DNA of 49,062 nt from contig JANXXI010000124.1 in NCBI GenBank assembly GCA_025350695.1, positions 1-49,062 on the forward strand. The letters are read 5' to 3'. The DNA comes from Acidobacteriota bacterium. GTDB taxonomy: Bacteria > Acidobacteriota > Terriglobia > Bryobacterales > Bryobacteraceae. Position numbers and translations under genes: made by a program. The notes below the pieces were generated by a model that did no database searches, was not told where the DNA came from, and saw only the letters and a program-made list of their open reading frames with translations. The stretch's first letter is position 1; every line of letters starts with the position of its first letter. Positions 34,695 to 43,119 of this stretch are shown here, piece by piece.

Positions 34695-35451
34695 CTTTCA
34701 GCAAAGTTACGAGGAAAACTTGCGCAACCCGTTCGCGGTTTCGCTGATGTTGCATTTGGCGCTCGGGGTGTCTTTCTTAGCGCTCACCTGGTGGAAGATG
34801 CGGTCCGCGGATTCGTTCGGTGTGGAAAATCCTGGAGCCGGAGCCTATTCAGTGGGTGTTGTGAATTCGATCCCGCTTCCTTCGAGGCAAGGGCGCGTCC
34901 AGCCGGTGGCCGACGATTCGCCGTCAGAGATTGAACCGGCCCCCGCTAAAGAAAAGAAGAAGATTAAGCCACTGTTCGATGATGAGGGAATCAAACTGGA
35001 TGATAAGCCCAGCCAGCGCAAAGAACGTCCCTCCAATAGTTCCGCTACCGCCAGCAAGGAACCAAACCGCGTGGCTTCCAATATTGGCCAGGCTGCGGTT
35101 TCGCCAATGTTCAAACAAGTCGGGGGCGGGGGCATCGGTATCGGGCAGAACGCTCCGATCGGCAAGAATTTTGGTTGGTACGCGGAGCTGATCCGGCAGA
35201 AGGTGGCCGAACATTGGCGGCAGGACGAGGTGAGTCCGTCGGTCAAATCCAGCAACCCCGCCATCGTCACATTCGTCATCCAAAGAGACGGGACGGTGAA
35301 AAACATTCAGCTGGTCAAGGCCAGTGGGGTCTCCGCTCTTGACTATTCGGCGCAACGGGCCATTCAGGAAGCCGGACCCTTTCCCAAGTTACCGGATCAG
35401 TTTGATAAGGACTCGGCGGCAATTGAGTTTTGGTTTGAATTAAAACGATGA
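34675..35451 (+). CDS. tolA: TolA-like energy-transducing protein (TonB C-terminal domain)
   Basis: 258 residues from ATG 34675, inside the end of tolR. One membrane helix at about 23-40 (VSLMLHLALGVSFLALTWW) leaves a short cytoplasmic N-terminus; the SHLS-like element expected in TonB/TolA helices is represented by LHLAL. A Pro/Lys-rich periplasmic spacer (EIEPAPAKEKKKIKPLFDDE) leads to a TonB/TolA C-terminal domain (ELIRQKVAEHWRQDEV, AIVTFVIQRDGTVKNIQLVK, SALDYSAQRAIQEAGPFPKL). It carries energy from TolQR to Pal/TolB. Shorter than the enterobacterial TolA, whose central helix is missing. Confidence 0.85.
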   Translation: MAQNAGSFQQSYEENLRNPFAVSLMLHLALGVSFLALTWWKMRSADSFGVENPGAGAYSVGVVNSIPLPSRQGRVQPVADDSPSEIEPAPAKEKKKIKPLFDDEGIKLDDKPSQRKERPSNSSATASKEPNRVASNIGQAAVSPMFKQVGGGGIGIGQNAPIGKNFGWYAELIRQKVAEHWRQDEVSPSVKSSNPAIVTFVIQRDGTVKNIQLVKASGVSALDYSAQRAIQEAGPFPKLPDQFDKDSAAIEFWFELKR

Positions 35452-36788
35452 ACAAAAAGCTATTCTTTTTTCTCGGATTTTGCGCGCTGCTTGCGCTGGC
35501 TCAGCAGAGCAATATTGTCATTAAGTTGGTGGGACAAGAGAAGCCTACAATCGCAGTACCCGATCTGCGTGGCTCCGGCGCCTCGCAAGCCTATATGGGC
35601 GCGTTCAACAGCACGTTATATTCCGATCTTGAGTCTTCAGGCTACTTCACGATGGCTGCCAAGAGCATGTACCCGCTGCAGGTACCCCAACGGTCGCAGG
35701 ATTTTCAATCGCCAGCCCCAGGTGCGCCGGCTACCGGTCTTTCGCTCGCGGGTTGGGCGAACCCTCCGGTGAGCACAACCTATCTGACTTTCGGCTATGC
35801 GGGCGAATCGAACGGGCAGTTCGTTTTGTATGGCTGGTTGTACAACGTGAAGCAGCCCGACTTGCAGAACGCTCAAATGATCGGCAAGATCTACCTTGGC
35901 CCAATGAGTGAAGTGGGGGCCACCAAGGTTGCCCACGAATTCGCCGCTGACATTTTGAAGTTGTTCGGAGTCGAGAGTCTCTTCGGAACTCGAGTCTTTT
36001 TTGTCTCCAACCGTTCCGGAGCGAAGGAAATCTGGTCTATGGATTGGGACGGCACGAATCAAAAACAAGTCACCTCGTACAAGACCATCACCACCATGCC
36101 TTCCGTTTCCTCCGATGGTTCACGAATCGCTTTCACCAGCTATCTGAACGGGCTTCCCCAAATTGTGGTGCACTCGACCGAGACTAACCGCCGGTTGCCG
36201 TTCTTCAACCAACAAGCTTCAATGAACTCGAACCTGACTTTCGCGCCCGACGGAAAGCACGTGATTTATTCTTCCAGCATTAGCCAGCATCCCAATCTTT
36301 ACGGAGCCGATTTGAACGGCGGCGGCATCAAACGGCTGACCTCGGGGAGGTTCATCGACGTTGAGGCGAAAATCAACCCCAAAACGGGTGGCGACGTGGT
36401 CTTCATTTCCGGCCGCGGCGGCCCGCAGCAACTTTATAGAATGAGTATTGAAGGCACTGATGTGGAACGCCTCACCAGCGGCGAAGGACAAGCGTCCAAC
36501 CCCAGTTGGCATCCCAATGGAACCCATGTTGCTTTTTCCTGGACAAGGGGGTATGATCCCGGTAACTTCAATATTTTTATAATGGATGTTGCAACCAAGA
36601 ATTACGTTCAATTGACCCATGGCGCCGGCCGTAACGAAAACCCCTGGTGGGGACCGGACGGGCGTCATATTGTGTTCGCGTCCAACCGTTCCGGCGGCAT
36701 GCAGATTTACACCATGCTGGCCGATGGGACGCAAGTAAAGCAGTTAACCAAAGCGGGCAGGAACGAGATGCCGGTTTGGGGTAAGTAA
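35448..36788 (+). CDS. tolB: TolB, periplasmic beta-propeller of the Tol-Pal system
   Basis: 446 residues, start overlapping tolA by four bases. Signal peptide (MNKKLFFFLGFCALLALAQ). The N-terminal two-layer domain (IAVPDLRGSG, AHEFAADILKLFGVESLFG) is followed by a propeller of PD40/WD40-like blades: IWSMDWDGTNQKQVTSYK, MPSVSSDGSRIAFTSY, LTFAPDGKHVIYSS, NPSWHPNGTHVAFSW, NPWWGPDGRHIVFASNRSGG. TolB binds Pal and communicates with TolA. 38 bases separate its stop from the pal start. Confidence 0.95.
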   Translation: MNKKLFFFLGFCALLALAQQSNIVIKLVGQEKPTIAVPDLRGSGASQAYMGAFNSTLYSDLESSGYFTMAAKSMYPLQVPQRSQDFQSPAPGAPATGLSLAGWANPPVSTTYLTFGYAGESNGQFVLYGWLYNVKQPDLQNAQMIGKIYLGPMSEVGATKVAHEFAADILKLFGVESLFGTRVFFVSNRSGAKEIWSMDWDGTNQKQVTSYKTITTMPSVSSDGSRIAFTSYLNGLPQIVVHSTETNRRLPFFNQQASMNSNLTFAPDGKHVIYSSSISQHPNLYGADLNGGGIKRLTSGRFIDVEAKINPKTGGDVVFISGRGGPQQLYRMSIEGTDVERLTSGEGQASNPSWHPNGTHVAFSWTRGYDPGNFNIFIMDVATKNYVQLTHGAGRNENPWWGPDGRHIVFASNRSGGMQIYTMLADGTQVKQLTKAGRNEMPVWGK

Positions 36789-36826
36789 GAAAAGTTGTTT
36801 GGCGTTGTGAATTGAGGAGGCAGATC

Positions 36827-37618
36827 TTGACCAGGAAAACTTTGGGAGTGTTGGCCCTGACACTTTCATTATTGTCGACGGGCGCTGGATGTAAGAAAAA
36901 GATCGGGAATTTGAGTAAACCCGATGCGCCGGCCGCGCCGGCCCCGCCGCCACCGCGAATTGAGGAGCCAAAGGTGAGACCTACCGTCGCCACCTTCACG
37001 GCTGAACCTTCGGCGATCGAAAAAGGAGCTTCATCCACGCTGCGCTGGTTGGTGAAAGATGCGACCAAAGTGACTATTACCCCAGGAGTTGGCGAAGTAA
37101 CCACTCTGGATGGGAGCCGCTCGGTTTTCCCGGGCGCCACAACCACGTACCGTCTTATGGCGGAGGGTCCGGGTGGAACTGCCGAATCGAGTGCAACCGT
37201 CACCGTAACGCAGCCTCCTCCGCCGGCGGTTGAAGCGCCGAAAGCCACCAAGGAAGACTTCTCGGTAGTAGTGAGCCGCGAGTTGGGCGACGTCTTTTTT
37301 GACTACGACAAGAGCGACATCTCCGAATCGGGCCGGGGCACATTGACGCGTAACGCCGATAAGTTGAAGCAGCTGTTGATCGACTATCCGTCGGCCATCG
37401 TGACAATTGAAGGCCATTGCGATGAACGTGGATCGGCTGAATACAATTTGGGACTGGGTGACCGGCGCGCCCTATCCGCCATGGATTTCCTAAAACAACT
37501 GGGGGTCTCCGCGGACAGGGTCCGCACGGTGAGCTATGGCAAGGAACGTCCGCAATGCACCGATGCCAATGAAGACTGCTATCAGAAGAATCGCCGCGCG
37601 CATTTCAGCGGCAACTAG
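36827..37618 (+). CDS. pal: Pal, peptidoglycan-associated lipoprotein with an extra Ig-like domain
   Basis: TTG 36827 is chosen because GAGGAGG (36814-36820) precedes it by six bases and the signal peptide begins there; the upstream TTG at 36812 lies within the ribosome site. 263 residues. A lipoprotein signal ends LLSTGAGCKKK with the acylated Cys at about 22. Next come a Pro-rich linker, an Ig-like domain (PTVATFTAEPSAIEKGASST, then TYRLMAEGPGGTAESSATVT), and the OmpA-type peptidoglycan-binding domain (VFFDYDKSDISESG, IEGHCDERGSAEYNLGLGDR, RRAHF). The last is the classic Pal signature. Confidence 0.9.
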   Translation: MTRKTLGVLALTLSLLSTGAGCKKKIGNLSKPDAPAAPAPPPPRIEEPKVRPTVATFTAEPSAIEKGASSTLRWLVKDATKVTITPGVGEVTTLDGSRSVFPGATTTYRLMAEGPGGTAESSATVTVTQPPPPAVEAPKATKEDFSVVVSRELGDVFFDYDKSDISESGRGTLTRNADKLKQLLIDYPSAIVTIEGHCDERGSAEYNLGLGDRRALSAMDFLKQLGVSADRVRTVSYGKERPQCTDANEDCYQKNRRAHFSGN

Positions 37619-37636
37619 TTGGTTGTTCGCTAAACT

Positions 37637-37661
37637 AGAGGCAGGCCCAAAGCTTGCCTCT
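37637..37661 (+). terminator. stem-loop between pal and cpoB
   Basis: AGAGGCA (37637-37643) pairs with TGCCTCT (37655-37661). The stem extends inward through a G-U and two G-C pairs to a loop of about five bases. It is followed by ATAAATAT. It may attenuate transcription between pal and cpoB or protect the upstream message end. Confidence 0.45.
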
Positions 37662-37676
37662 ATAAATATCTAACCT

Positions 37677-38606
37677 ATGAATTTAAAAAACCTCGCCCTA
37701 CTTACTCTTCTCGCTTATCCGGCAAACAGCTTTGCCCAGAACAAACAGTACGTGGAACTGCAACGAGACGTGGCCCTAATGCAGGACCAGTTACGCGCGA
37801 TGCAACGCGGCCAAGACGAGAAGTTCGCGGCGCTCGAAGTACTGCTTAAGCAGATTGCTGAATCGACCAATCGCGCGAATACCGCCGTTGCCGTGCTCGA
37901 ATCGAAAATGACGGACAAACTGGCCCAACAGGACAAACAATTGGCTGTGCCGTTGGCGAATATGGGTACGAAAGTGGACGCGATGGGCAGTGACTTTGGT
38001 GGCGTGCGGGAAGCTGTGCGGGATTTGGAATCGAAGATTGGTAAGATGCAGGGGCAGTTGGTGGACCTCGCCTCTCTGGTGAAAATCGGAAACGAGAAAG
38101 CCCTGCTACCTCCACCCGCACCCGTGCAACCGCCTCCGGGCGCCGAACCCGCCAAGCAAGCTGCTGGACAGCCCGCGGAATGCGCCGGATCTTCGGCCGA
38201 GGATTTGTTCAACAATGCCAGGCGCGATAGCCAGAGCGGCAATTCCGACCTGGCGGTCCAGGAGTTTCAGAACTATCTCAAGTGCTACGGAACGACGGAT
38301 ATGGCGCCCACTGCTTTATACAACATCGGCGTGATTTACTACATGCGGGGCGACCATGAAAACGCCATCTCCACGTTCGATAAAGTCATGGGCGACTATC
38401 CAGGTAACACAAAAACTCCGGACGTTATGCTGCTCAAGGGCAGATCGCTTGCCCGGATAGGGCAGAAGGAAGCGGCTCGCAATGAGTTTAAGTCGCTGAT
38501 TACGAAGTTTCCCGATAGCGAGAGCGCATCGAAAGCGAGAGTGGATTTGAATGCGCTGAGTCCGGCAAAGGTAACACCTCCGGCTACAAAGAAGAAAAAG
38601 AGATGA
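37677..38606 (+). CDS. cpoB: CpoB/YbgF-like Tol-Pal coordinator (coiled coil plus TPR)
   Basis: 309 residues with a signal peptide (LLTLLAYPANSFAQ). An N-terminal coiled coil (about 23-125, QRDVALMQDQLRAMQRGQDE) is joined by a Pro-rich linker (LLPPPAPVQPPPGAEPAKQA) to a C-terminal tetratricopeptide domain (about 165-300): SAEDLFNNARRDSQSGNSDL, ALYNIGVIYYMRGDHENAIS, KGRSLARIGQKEAARNEFK. This is the architecture of CpoB, which links cell-wall synthesis with Tol-driven outer-membrane constriction. Last gene of the tol-pal operon; an inverted-repeat element follows at once. Confidence 0.9.
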   Translation: MNLKNLALLTLLAYPANSFAQNKQYVELQRDVALMQDQLRAMQRGQDEKFAALEVLLKQIAESTNRANTAVAVLESKMTDKLAQQDKQLAVPLANMGTKVDAMGSDFGGVREAVRDLESKIGKMQGQLVDLASLVKIGNEKALLPPPAPVQPPPGAEPAKQAAGQPAECAGSSAEDLFNNARRDSQSGNSDLAVQEFQNYLKCYGTTDMAPTALYNIGVIYYMRGDHENAISTFDKVMGDYPGNTKTPDVMLLKGRSLARIGQKEAARNEFKSLITKFPDSESASKARVDLNALSPAKVTPPATKKKKR

Positions 38607-38611
38607 GGGCC

Positions 38612-38764
38612 GTAGGGCGGACCCCTGGTCGACCTGCCCAAGAACAAAGTGATGCTGAGATTTTTATTACATTCCTTCACCGGATGTTCCAGGATTAGAA
38701 TACTGCTTAAGAGCCTGAACAGGTCGACCAGGCGGTCGACTGCGGACCAGGGGGTCCGCCCTAC
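38612..38764. repeat. inverted-repeat element (MITE/BIME-like) after the tol-pal operon
   Basis: GTAGGGCGGACCCCTGGTC (38612-38630) is inverted as GACCAGGGGGTCCGCCCTAC (38745-38764), with one extra G; TGGTCGACCTG (38626-38636) is inverted as CAGGTCGACCA (38720-38730). A separate perfect hairpin GCGGACC/GGTCCGC lies in the right arm. The element spans about 150 bases and covers the annotated start of the next gene. A diverged relative is at 42420-42482. Confidence 0.65.
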
Positions 38765-39629
38765 CGCATACTTGCCATTTGTGTTGCTATTGGTATCTTT
38801 TCTTTCCCTCTTCGCCGGGGATTTTCCTCGCGCCTTGAAGGCCTATCCCGGAAAAACTCCGAAAATTGATGCTGTGTTGGATCCGGGTGAATGGGAAGAC
38901 GCCACGAAATTTGAGGGCGTCAGTGGACCGGGCGATCAGAAGTGGATCTCCACGTTCACCCCAACTACCGACCCCAAAGATTTAGCGCTGAAGGGATACG
39001 TGAAGCACGATGGCAAACGCCTTTACTTCGCCTTTGATGTGACTGACGATGTGCTCTATGGCATCAATACGCCGCGCTGGTTACCTGACGAAAATCCGAA
39101 GGCTCACGAACTGACGCAACAAGGGTTCCCTTGGTTCGGCGATGAAATGGAGTTGCTGATCAACGCCTCGAACGAGTGGACCGGTAACGAAGATACGCGC
39201 GGCGATGGATCAAGCTGGCAAATGGTGGTGAACCTCACGAAGTCGCGCCTCGGTGGCGTTGGCCATGGCGGGTTGCTTGAGGGTGAGCCTCGCAAGAACG
39301 ACAAGGCTTGGAACACATACCGGAAATGGATTGAGACCGGCGCGATGGAAGCGGCGGTGAACGTGAAGCCAGGAGGTCACGGTTACATCATTGAATGGGC
39401 GGTGAACTTTGATCCCTGTCTGGAGGTCTCGCCGGGCAAGTTTTATTCGACCGCAATGGGCGATCGGAAGATGGGGCTGAATATCGCGCTGGGCGATTTG
39501 GATGAGAAGGAACGCGGCAAGGGGAACTTCGGCAATTTTCATCATGAAGATTGGTTCGCGGGCACTCCCAAAGGCCGTACCAACGTGAATCAATGGGGAA
39601 CGCTATGGATGATGTCGAAGAAGCCGTAA
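38649..39629 (+). CDS. secreted CBM9/DOMON-like protein, 5' end supplied by a repeat element
   Basis: The open frame of 326 residues starts at ATG 38649 inside the inverted-repeat element. Its first 40 residues (basic, low complexity) come from the repeat. A normal signal peptide follows (YLPFVLLLVSFLSLFAGDFP) and the native start was probably TTG 38772 or nearby. The mature part is like the carbohydrate-binding family 9 / DOMON-type sandwich: KIDAVLDPGEWEDATKFEG, LKGYVKHDGKRLYFAFDVTD, EMELLINASNEW, GGHGYIIEWAVNFD. It may bind a glycan or haem-like ligand; no activity is proved. The next gene overlaps its 3' end by 25 bases. Confidence 0.72.
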   Translation: MMLRFLLHSFTGCSRIRILLKSLNRSTRRSTADQGVRPTAYLPFVLLLVSFLSLFAGDFPRALKAYPGKTPKIDAVLDPGEWEDATKFEGVSGPGDQKWISTFTPTTDPKDLALKGYVKHDGKRLYFAFDVTDDVLYGINTPRWLPDENPKAHELTQQGFPWFGDEMELLINASNEWTGNEDTRGDGSSWQMVVNLTKSRLGGVGHGGLLEGEPRKNDKAWNTYRKWIETGAMEAAVNVKPGGHGYIIEWAVNFDPCLEVSPGKFYSTAMGDRKMGLNIALGDLDEKERGKGNFGNFHHEDWFAGTPKGRTNVNQWGTLWMMSKKP

Positions 39630-40369
39630 TCGAAGCCCCCGCGCGGCCAGAACTGACAACCTACGAAGACTTGGCGGGACGCATTGAACACCAGATGCTT
39701 TCACCTGCTTTGCATGAAGATCAGATTATTGACGGTTGCCGCATGAGTTGGGAATACGGCCTTGCTTCGATTTGCGTGCGACCGACCGATGTGGACACGG
39801 CTGTGCGTATACTAGGCAACGCTCCAGTGAAGATTGGTTCCGTGGCCGGATTTCCGCACGGTACTTCGACGACTGCAACGAAGCTTTATGAAGGGCGCGA
39901 TTTGCTGCGGCGTGGAGCGAAAGAAGTGAGTCTGATGGTGAACGTCAGCAAGATGATCTCGCGCCAGTTTCAGCATGTGGAAGTGGAAATCCGGCAGATG
40001 GCCGATTCCTGCATAGAGAACGGGGCGGCGCTCAAGGTGATTTATGAGACCGGAGTGATGACTGAGGAAATGATCATCATCCTGTCTAAGATTGTGAAGC
40101 GCACCGGAACGAGGGTGGCTGTGGCCTCGACCGGGTATGGGCCGCCGTATACGATGGACCATCTGAAGTTGATGCGGCGCATCTTGCGGGATCAAGCAGA
40201 TTTGCAAGCAAGCGCGAAGTCTTTTGATGATGCGTTGAGGTTGTACGAAGCGGGCTGCGATCGCATCAGTACGACGGCGGCGGAACCCATGGTGGCCGAG
40301 TGGAAGCGGCTGTTGGCGGAGCGCGCGAAAGCAGCGGCCGCGACCGGTGAGACGTTGACCGCCTCGTGA
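39605..40369 (+). CDS. DeoC/DERA-family aldolase-like protein lacking the catalytic lysines
   Basis: ATG 39605, preceded by GGGGAA, gives 254 residues; the longer frame from 39551 runs deep into the upstream gene. The whole fold of deoxyribose-phosphate aldolase can be aligned: IEHQMLSPALHEDQ for the usual DHTLLKP region, VGFPHG-like VAGFPHGTSTTATK, EVSLMVNVSKM for EVDMVINIGAL, AALKVIYETGVMTEE, and VASTGYGPPYTMDHLKLMRR for KTSTGFGGGGAT. The Schiff-base Lys is Val173, the second Lys (in VKASGG) is Gln201 and the proton-relay Asp is Ser109. A standard aldolase reaction is therefore unlikely. It may have another function. Confidence 0.8.
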   Translation: MDDVEEAVIEAPARPELTTYEDLAGRIEHQMLSPALHEDQIIDGCRMSWEYGLASICVRPTDVDTAVRILGNAPVKIGSVAGFPHGTSTTATKLYEGRDLLRRGAKEVSLMVNVSKMISRQFQHVEVEIRQMADSCIENGAALKVIYETGVMTEEMIIILSKIVKRTGTRVAVASTGYGPPYTMDHLKLMRRILRDQADLQASAKSFDDALRLYEAGCDRISTTAAEPMVAEWKRLLAERAKAAAATGETLTAS

Positions 40370-40385
40370 TAAACTGAATGCCTGT

Positions 40386-41402
40386 ATGCTCGGCAATCAA
40401 CCCCTTCCTCATATTCAACTGATCCAAATGGCGACAGGACATTGGCTGTCGCGCATCATATACGTCGCAGCGGAGCTTGGCTTGGCCGACCATATCGCCG
40501 ATGGCGCAAAGAGCGCCGCCGAATTAGCTGGGCCCACTGGATCCCATCCTAGAACGCTGCACCGATTGATGCGAACTTTAGCCAGCTTCGGTGTTTTGAC
40601 GGAGCGGGAAGAAGGACGATTTGCTCTCACCAATCTGGGCGAAGCTCTCAAGACAGGCGCCCCTGGATCGGCCAGATCCTCGATCCTGACTTTTGCCGGT
40701 CAGCCGTGGTGGCGAGTGTGGGAAGAATTCCCGTACTCCGTACAAACCGGCAACACGGCGGCGGAGAAGGTTTTGGGAGTGCCTTTCTTCGACTATCTTG
40801 CGCGGTACCCGAACGATGCATCTATGTTCAGCGAATCGATGGTGGGCATTCACGGACCGGAACCACCAACCGTGGCCGCGGCCTATGATTTCTCCAATGT
40901 GGGAACCATCGTTGATGTTGGTGGCGCGACGGGGAACATGCTGGTTCACATTCTTGAACGCCACCCCGGGCCGAAAGGCATTCTGTTCGACCGGCCGCAC
41001 GTCACCACCGACGCTCCGGCCTTGATCCGCAACCATGGCCTTGAAGATCGCATCAAAATCGAGTCCGGCAACTTCTTCGAAAGCGTTCCGGAAGGCGGTG
41101 ACGTCTACATTCTGTCGCACATCATTCACGACTGGAGTGAAGAACAGTGCATGACGATTCTTGGGAATTGCCGTAAGGCCATGAAGCCGCAAAGCAAGCT
41201 CTTGATTGTGGAATTCGTGCTACCTCCAGGCGACACGCCGCACTTCGGAAAGCTTGCGGACATGATCATGCTGACCATCCCGGGTGGCGAGGAGCGAACC
41301 GAGCAAGAGTATGGCGTCCTTCTCGGCAAGGCTGGATTTAAGTTGTTGCGAGTTGTGCCTACCGAGTCACCGGTAAGTATCGTGGAGGCGAGCATCGCAT
41401 GA
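40386..41402 (+). CDS. SAM-dependent O-methyltransferase (acetylserotonin/hydroxyneurosporene type)
   Basis: 338 residues from ATG 40386. An N-terminal helical dimerisation and winged-helix domain (GHWLSRIIYVAAELGLADHI, SHPRTLHRLMRTLASFGVLT) is followed by a Rossmann methyltransferase domain: motif I VDVGGATGNMLVHIL (about 179), then GILFDRPHV, RIKIESGNFFESVPEGGDVY, and the catalytic-site region SHIIHDWSEEQC. The His-Asp pair there is the usual base. C-terminal ADMIMLTIPGGEERTEQEY is typical of the family. Substrates are hydroxylated aromatics or polyketide-like compounds. It follows the DeoC-like gene by 16 bases. Confidence 0.92.
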   Translation: MLGNQPLPHIQLIQMATGHWLSRIIYVAAELGLADHIADGAKSAAELAGPTGSHPRTLHRLMRTLASFGVLTEREEGRFALTNLGEALKTGAPGSARSSILTFAGQPWWRVWEEFPYSVQTGNTAAEKVLGVPFFDYLARYPNDASMFSESMVGIHGPEPPTVAAAYDFSNVGTIVDVGGATGNMLVHILERHPGPKGILFDRPHVTTDAPALIRNHGLEDRIKIESGNFFESVPEGGDVYILSHIIHDWSEEQCMTILGNCRKAMKPQSKLLIVEFVLPPGDTPHFGKLADMIMLTIPGGEERTEQEYGVLLGKAGFKLLRVVPTESPVSIVEASIA

Positions 41403-41506
41403 AGGTGGGTGGGCTGACTGCATTGGATCAATTTTGTAAAGACTGCCATCGACGGCTTGTCAGGCGATGAACAAGCGGAGATACTGAAAGTCACAGGAGT
41501 GAATTC

Positions 41507-42397
41507 ATGGAACGGAAAACTGCAAACGAGTTCCCGCAGGAACTGTTGGATATTTTTGATCTCTACGTGCACGGCGACATTGAGCGTCGCGAATTCATGG
41601 AACGCGCTAAGCGCTTCGCAACGGGCGGCGTCACCGTGGCCATGCTGTTTGAAAGCTTGCGCCCCAATTACGCCTGGGCGCAGCAAGTGCCGATGGACGA
41701 CAAGCGCATTAAGACCGAGCGCGTCACCGTGCCATCACCCGAAGGAAACGAGAATATCAAGGGCCTCTATGTGAAGCCTGCCAATGCAAAAGGCAAGTTG
41801 CCGGGTGTTTTGGTGGTGCATGAGAATCGTGGCCTGAATCCGTATATCGAAGATGTGGCGCGACGGTTGGGGACGTCGAATTTCATTGCGCTGGCTCCGG
41901 ATGGGCTGACCAGCGTTGGCGGCTATCCGGGCAACGACGAAGAGGGCGGAAAGAAGTTTGGGTCGGTTGACCGCACGAAGATGGGCAACGATTTCGTGGC
42001 CGCGGCTCACTGGTTGAAGAAGCATCCGGATTGTTCGGGCAAGATCGCGGTGGTGGGTTTTTGCTTCGGCGGCGGCGTGTCGAACAATCTGGCGGTGCGC
42101 TTGGGTGCGGATTTAGGTGGCGCCGTTCCGTTTTATGGGGCGCAGCCGGCGGTGGCTGACGTTCCGAAAATCAAGGCTCCGCTGTTGATTCATTATGCCG
42201 GCCTGGACACTCGTATCAATGGCGGCTGGCCGGCCTATGAGGCAGCGTTGAAGGCGGCTGATGTGAAGTACGAAGCTCATATTTATGAGGGCGCCAATCA
42301 TGGCTTTCATAACGACACCACGCCACGATATGACGAGAAGGCTGCGAAGTTGGCTTGGGAGCGGACGCTCGCGTTCTTCAATAAGAATTTGCGATAG
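41507..42397 (+). CDS. dienelactone hydrolase family protein with Tat-like export signal
   Basis: 296 residues from ATG 41507; CAGGAG at the normal distance supports the start. Residues 26-62 have an [20 protein letters not shown] core ending in AWAQQ, which looks like a twin-arginine signal placed after a 25-residue leader. The hydrolase domain contains the Cys nucleophile in GFCFGG (about 193), the acid in GLDTRI (about 242) and the catalytic His in NHGFH (about 270). Family members hydrolyse dienelactones or related esters. It sits apart from the methyltransferase by about 100 bases. Confidence 0.9.
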   Translation: MERKTANEFPQELLDIFDLYVHGDIERREFMERAKRFATGGVTVAMLFESLRPNYAWAQQVPMDDKRIKTERVTVPSPEGNENIKGLYVKPANAKGKLPGVLVVHENRGLNPYIEDVARRLGTSNFIALAPDGLTSVGGYPGNDEEGGKKFGSVDRTKMGNDFVAAAHWLKKHPDCSGKIAVVGFCFGGGVSNNLAVRLGADLGGAVPFYGAQPAVADVPKIKAPLLIHYAGLDTRINGGWPAYEAALKAADVKYEAHIYEGANHGFHNDTTPRYDEKAAKLAWERTLAFFNKNLR

Positions 42398-42419
42398 AGG
42401 GAAGGGAACGAACGGCGCA

Positions 42420-42482
42420 CTGGCTCGGCAAGCCTCGCTGCGGAGCGGCGTTTCGGCGTCGCACGCCGACCGTGGGTCGGCC
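42420..42482. repeat. hairpin-rich repeat, relative of the 38612 element
   Basis: CCGACC-GTG-GGTCGG (42466-42480) is a perfect hairpin; the segment GACCGTGGGTCGGCCTTAC is similar to GACCAGGGGGTCCGCCCTAC of the element at 38745-38764. GGCGTCGCACGCC gives another stem. It separates two convergent genes and may act as a bidirectional terminator. Confidence 0.45.
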
Positions 42483-43058
42483 TTACCGGGCCGCTAAAGC
42501 GGTCCGCATGGTCTCTGCCTGAGAGGCGGAAAACCGCAATCCGCGTTGGCCGATTTTCCTTGCCTGGACCCTATCCCATTGCGGCATCATGATTCCATCT
42601 CCATGCTCCGTTGTGCGAAAGAACAGGTGTCCCAATTCGTGAGCAATCGCCACCCCAAGAATGAATTCCACATCGGACATGTCAGAGTGTTTAGACGCAT
42701 ATGCTGTCACTCGGGAATAGATGACGGCAGCGCGGTTCCCCGAACCGATGGTTGGGTAGGCAAAACCCATTGTCACTGCTCGCATGTCCGAATCGGCCTT
42801 GAACGTTACGCGGAAACGAGTGGGATCCGCGTGCTGGCAGTGCCGCGGAATTTCGAGCGCGCCTTCAAAGCGTGTGCAATCTACCCAATTGATCTCCACG
42901 TCCGCCTTGCTGAACAGAAACTCTGCTTCCTTCAACGCCGCGCGCAGGATGCGGTTTGGGATGGCAGCTTGATTGGAGTAATTGACTGTAACAGCAATCG
43001 GCTCGCTTGCAACCGCCAAGGCCATCAGTAGGGTTCCGAGGTAGATTGTCTGTTTCAT
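42483..43058 (-). CDS. secreted zincin-like metalloprotease (HELGH)
   Basis: 191 residues from ATG 43058, which begins a clean signal peptide (MKQTIYLGTLLMALAVASEP); the frame to 43115 is discarded. A zinc-binding helix AIAHELGHLFFRTTEH (about 139) with a third His and a Met-containing turn (GIMMPQW) gives a metzincin-like active site. Two cysteines (VDCTRF, PRHCQHAD) may form a disulfide. I recognise this as a small family of acidobacterial secreted proteases, with no known substrate. It converges with the dienelactone hydrolase gene and is divergent from the nucleotidase gene by about 60 bases. Confidence 0.8.
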   Translation of the reverse strand: MKQTIYLGTLLMALAVASEPIAVTVNYSNQAAIPNRILRAALKEAEFLFSKADVEINWVDCTRFEGALEIPRHCQHADPTRFRVTFKADSDMRAVTMGFAYPTIGSGNRAAVIYSRVTAYASKHSDMSDVEFILGVAIAHELGHLFFRTTEHGDGIMMPQWDRVQARKIGQRGLRFSASQAETMRTALAAR

Positions 43059-43119
43059 ACCCGATAGAGCGGAGCAAACCGGAAAACTCCGCCAACCGAT
43101 TTGCGCTACCCTCAAAACA

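Noticed and set aside
36812-36826. Upstream TTG as pal start
   Set aside because: It lies before and in the GAGGAGG ribosome site; TTG 36827 has the right spacing and begins the signal peptide.
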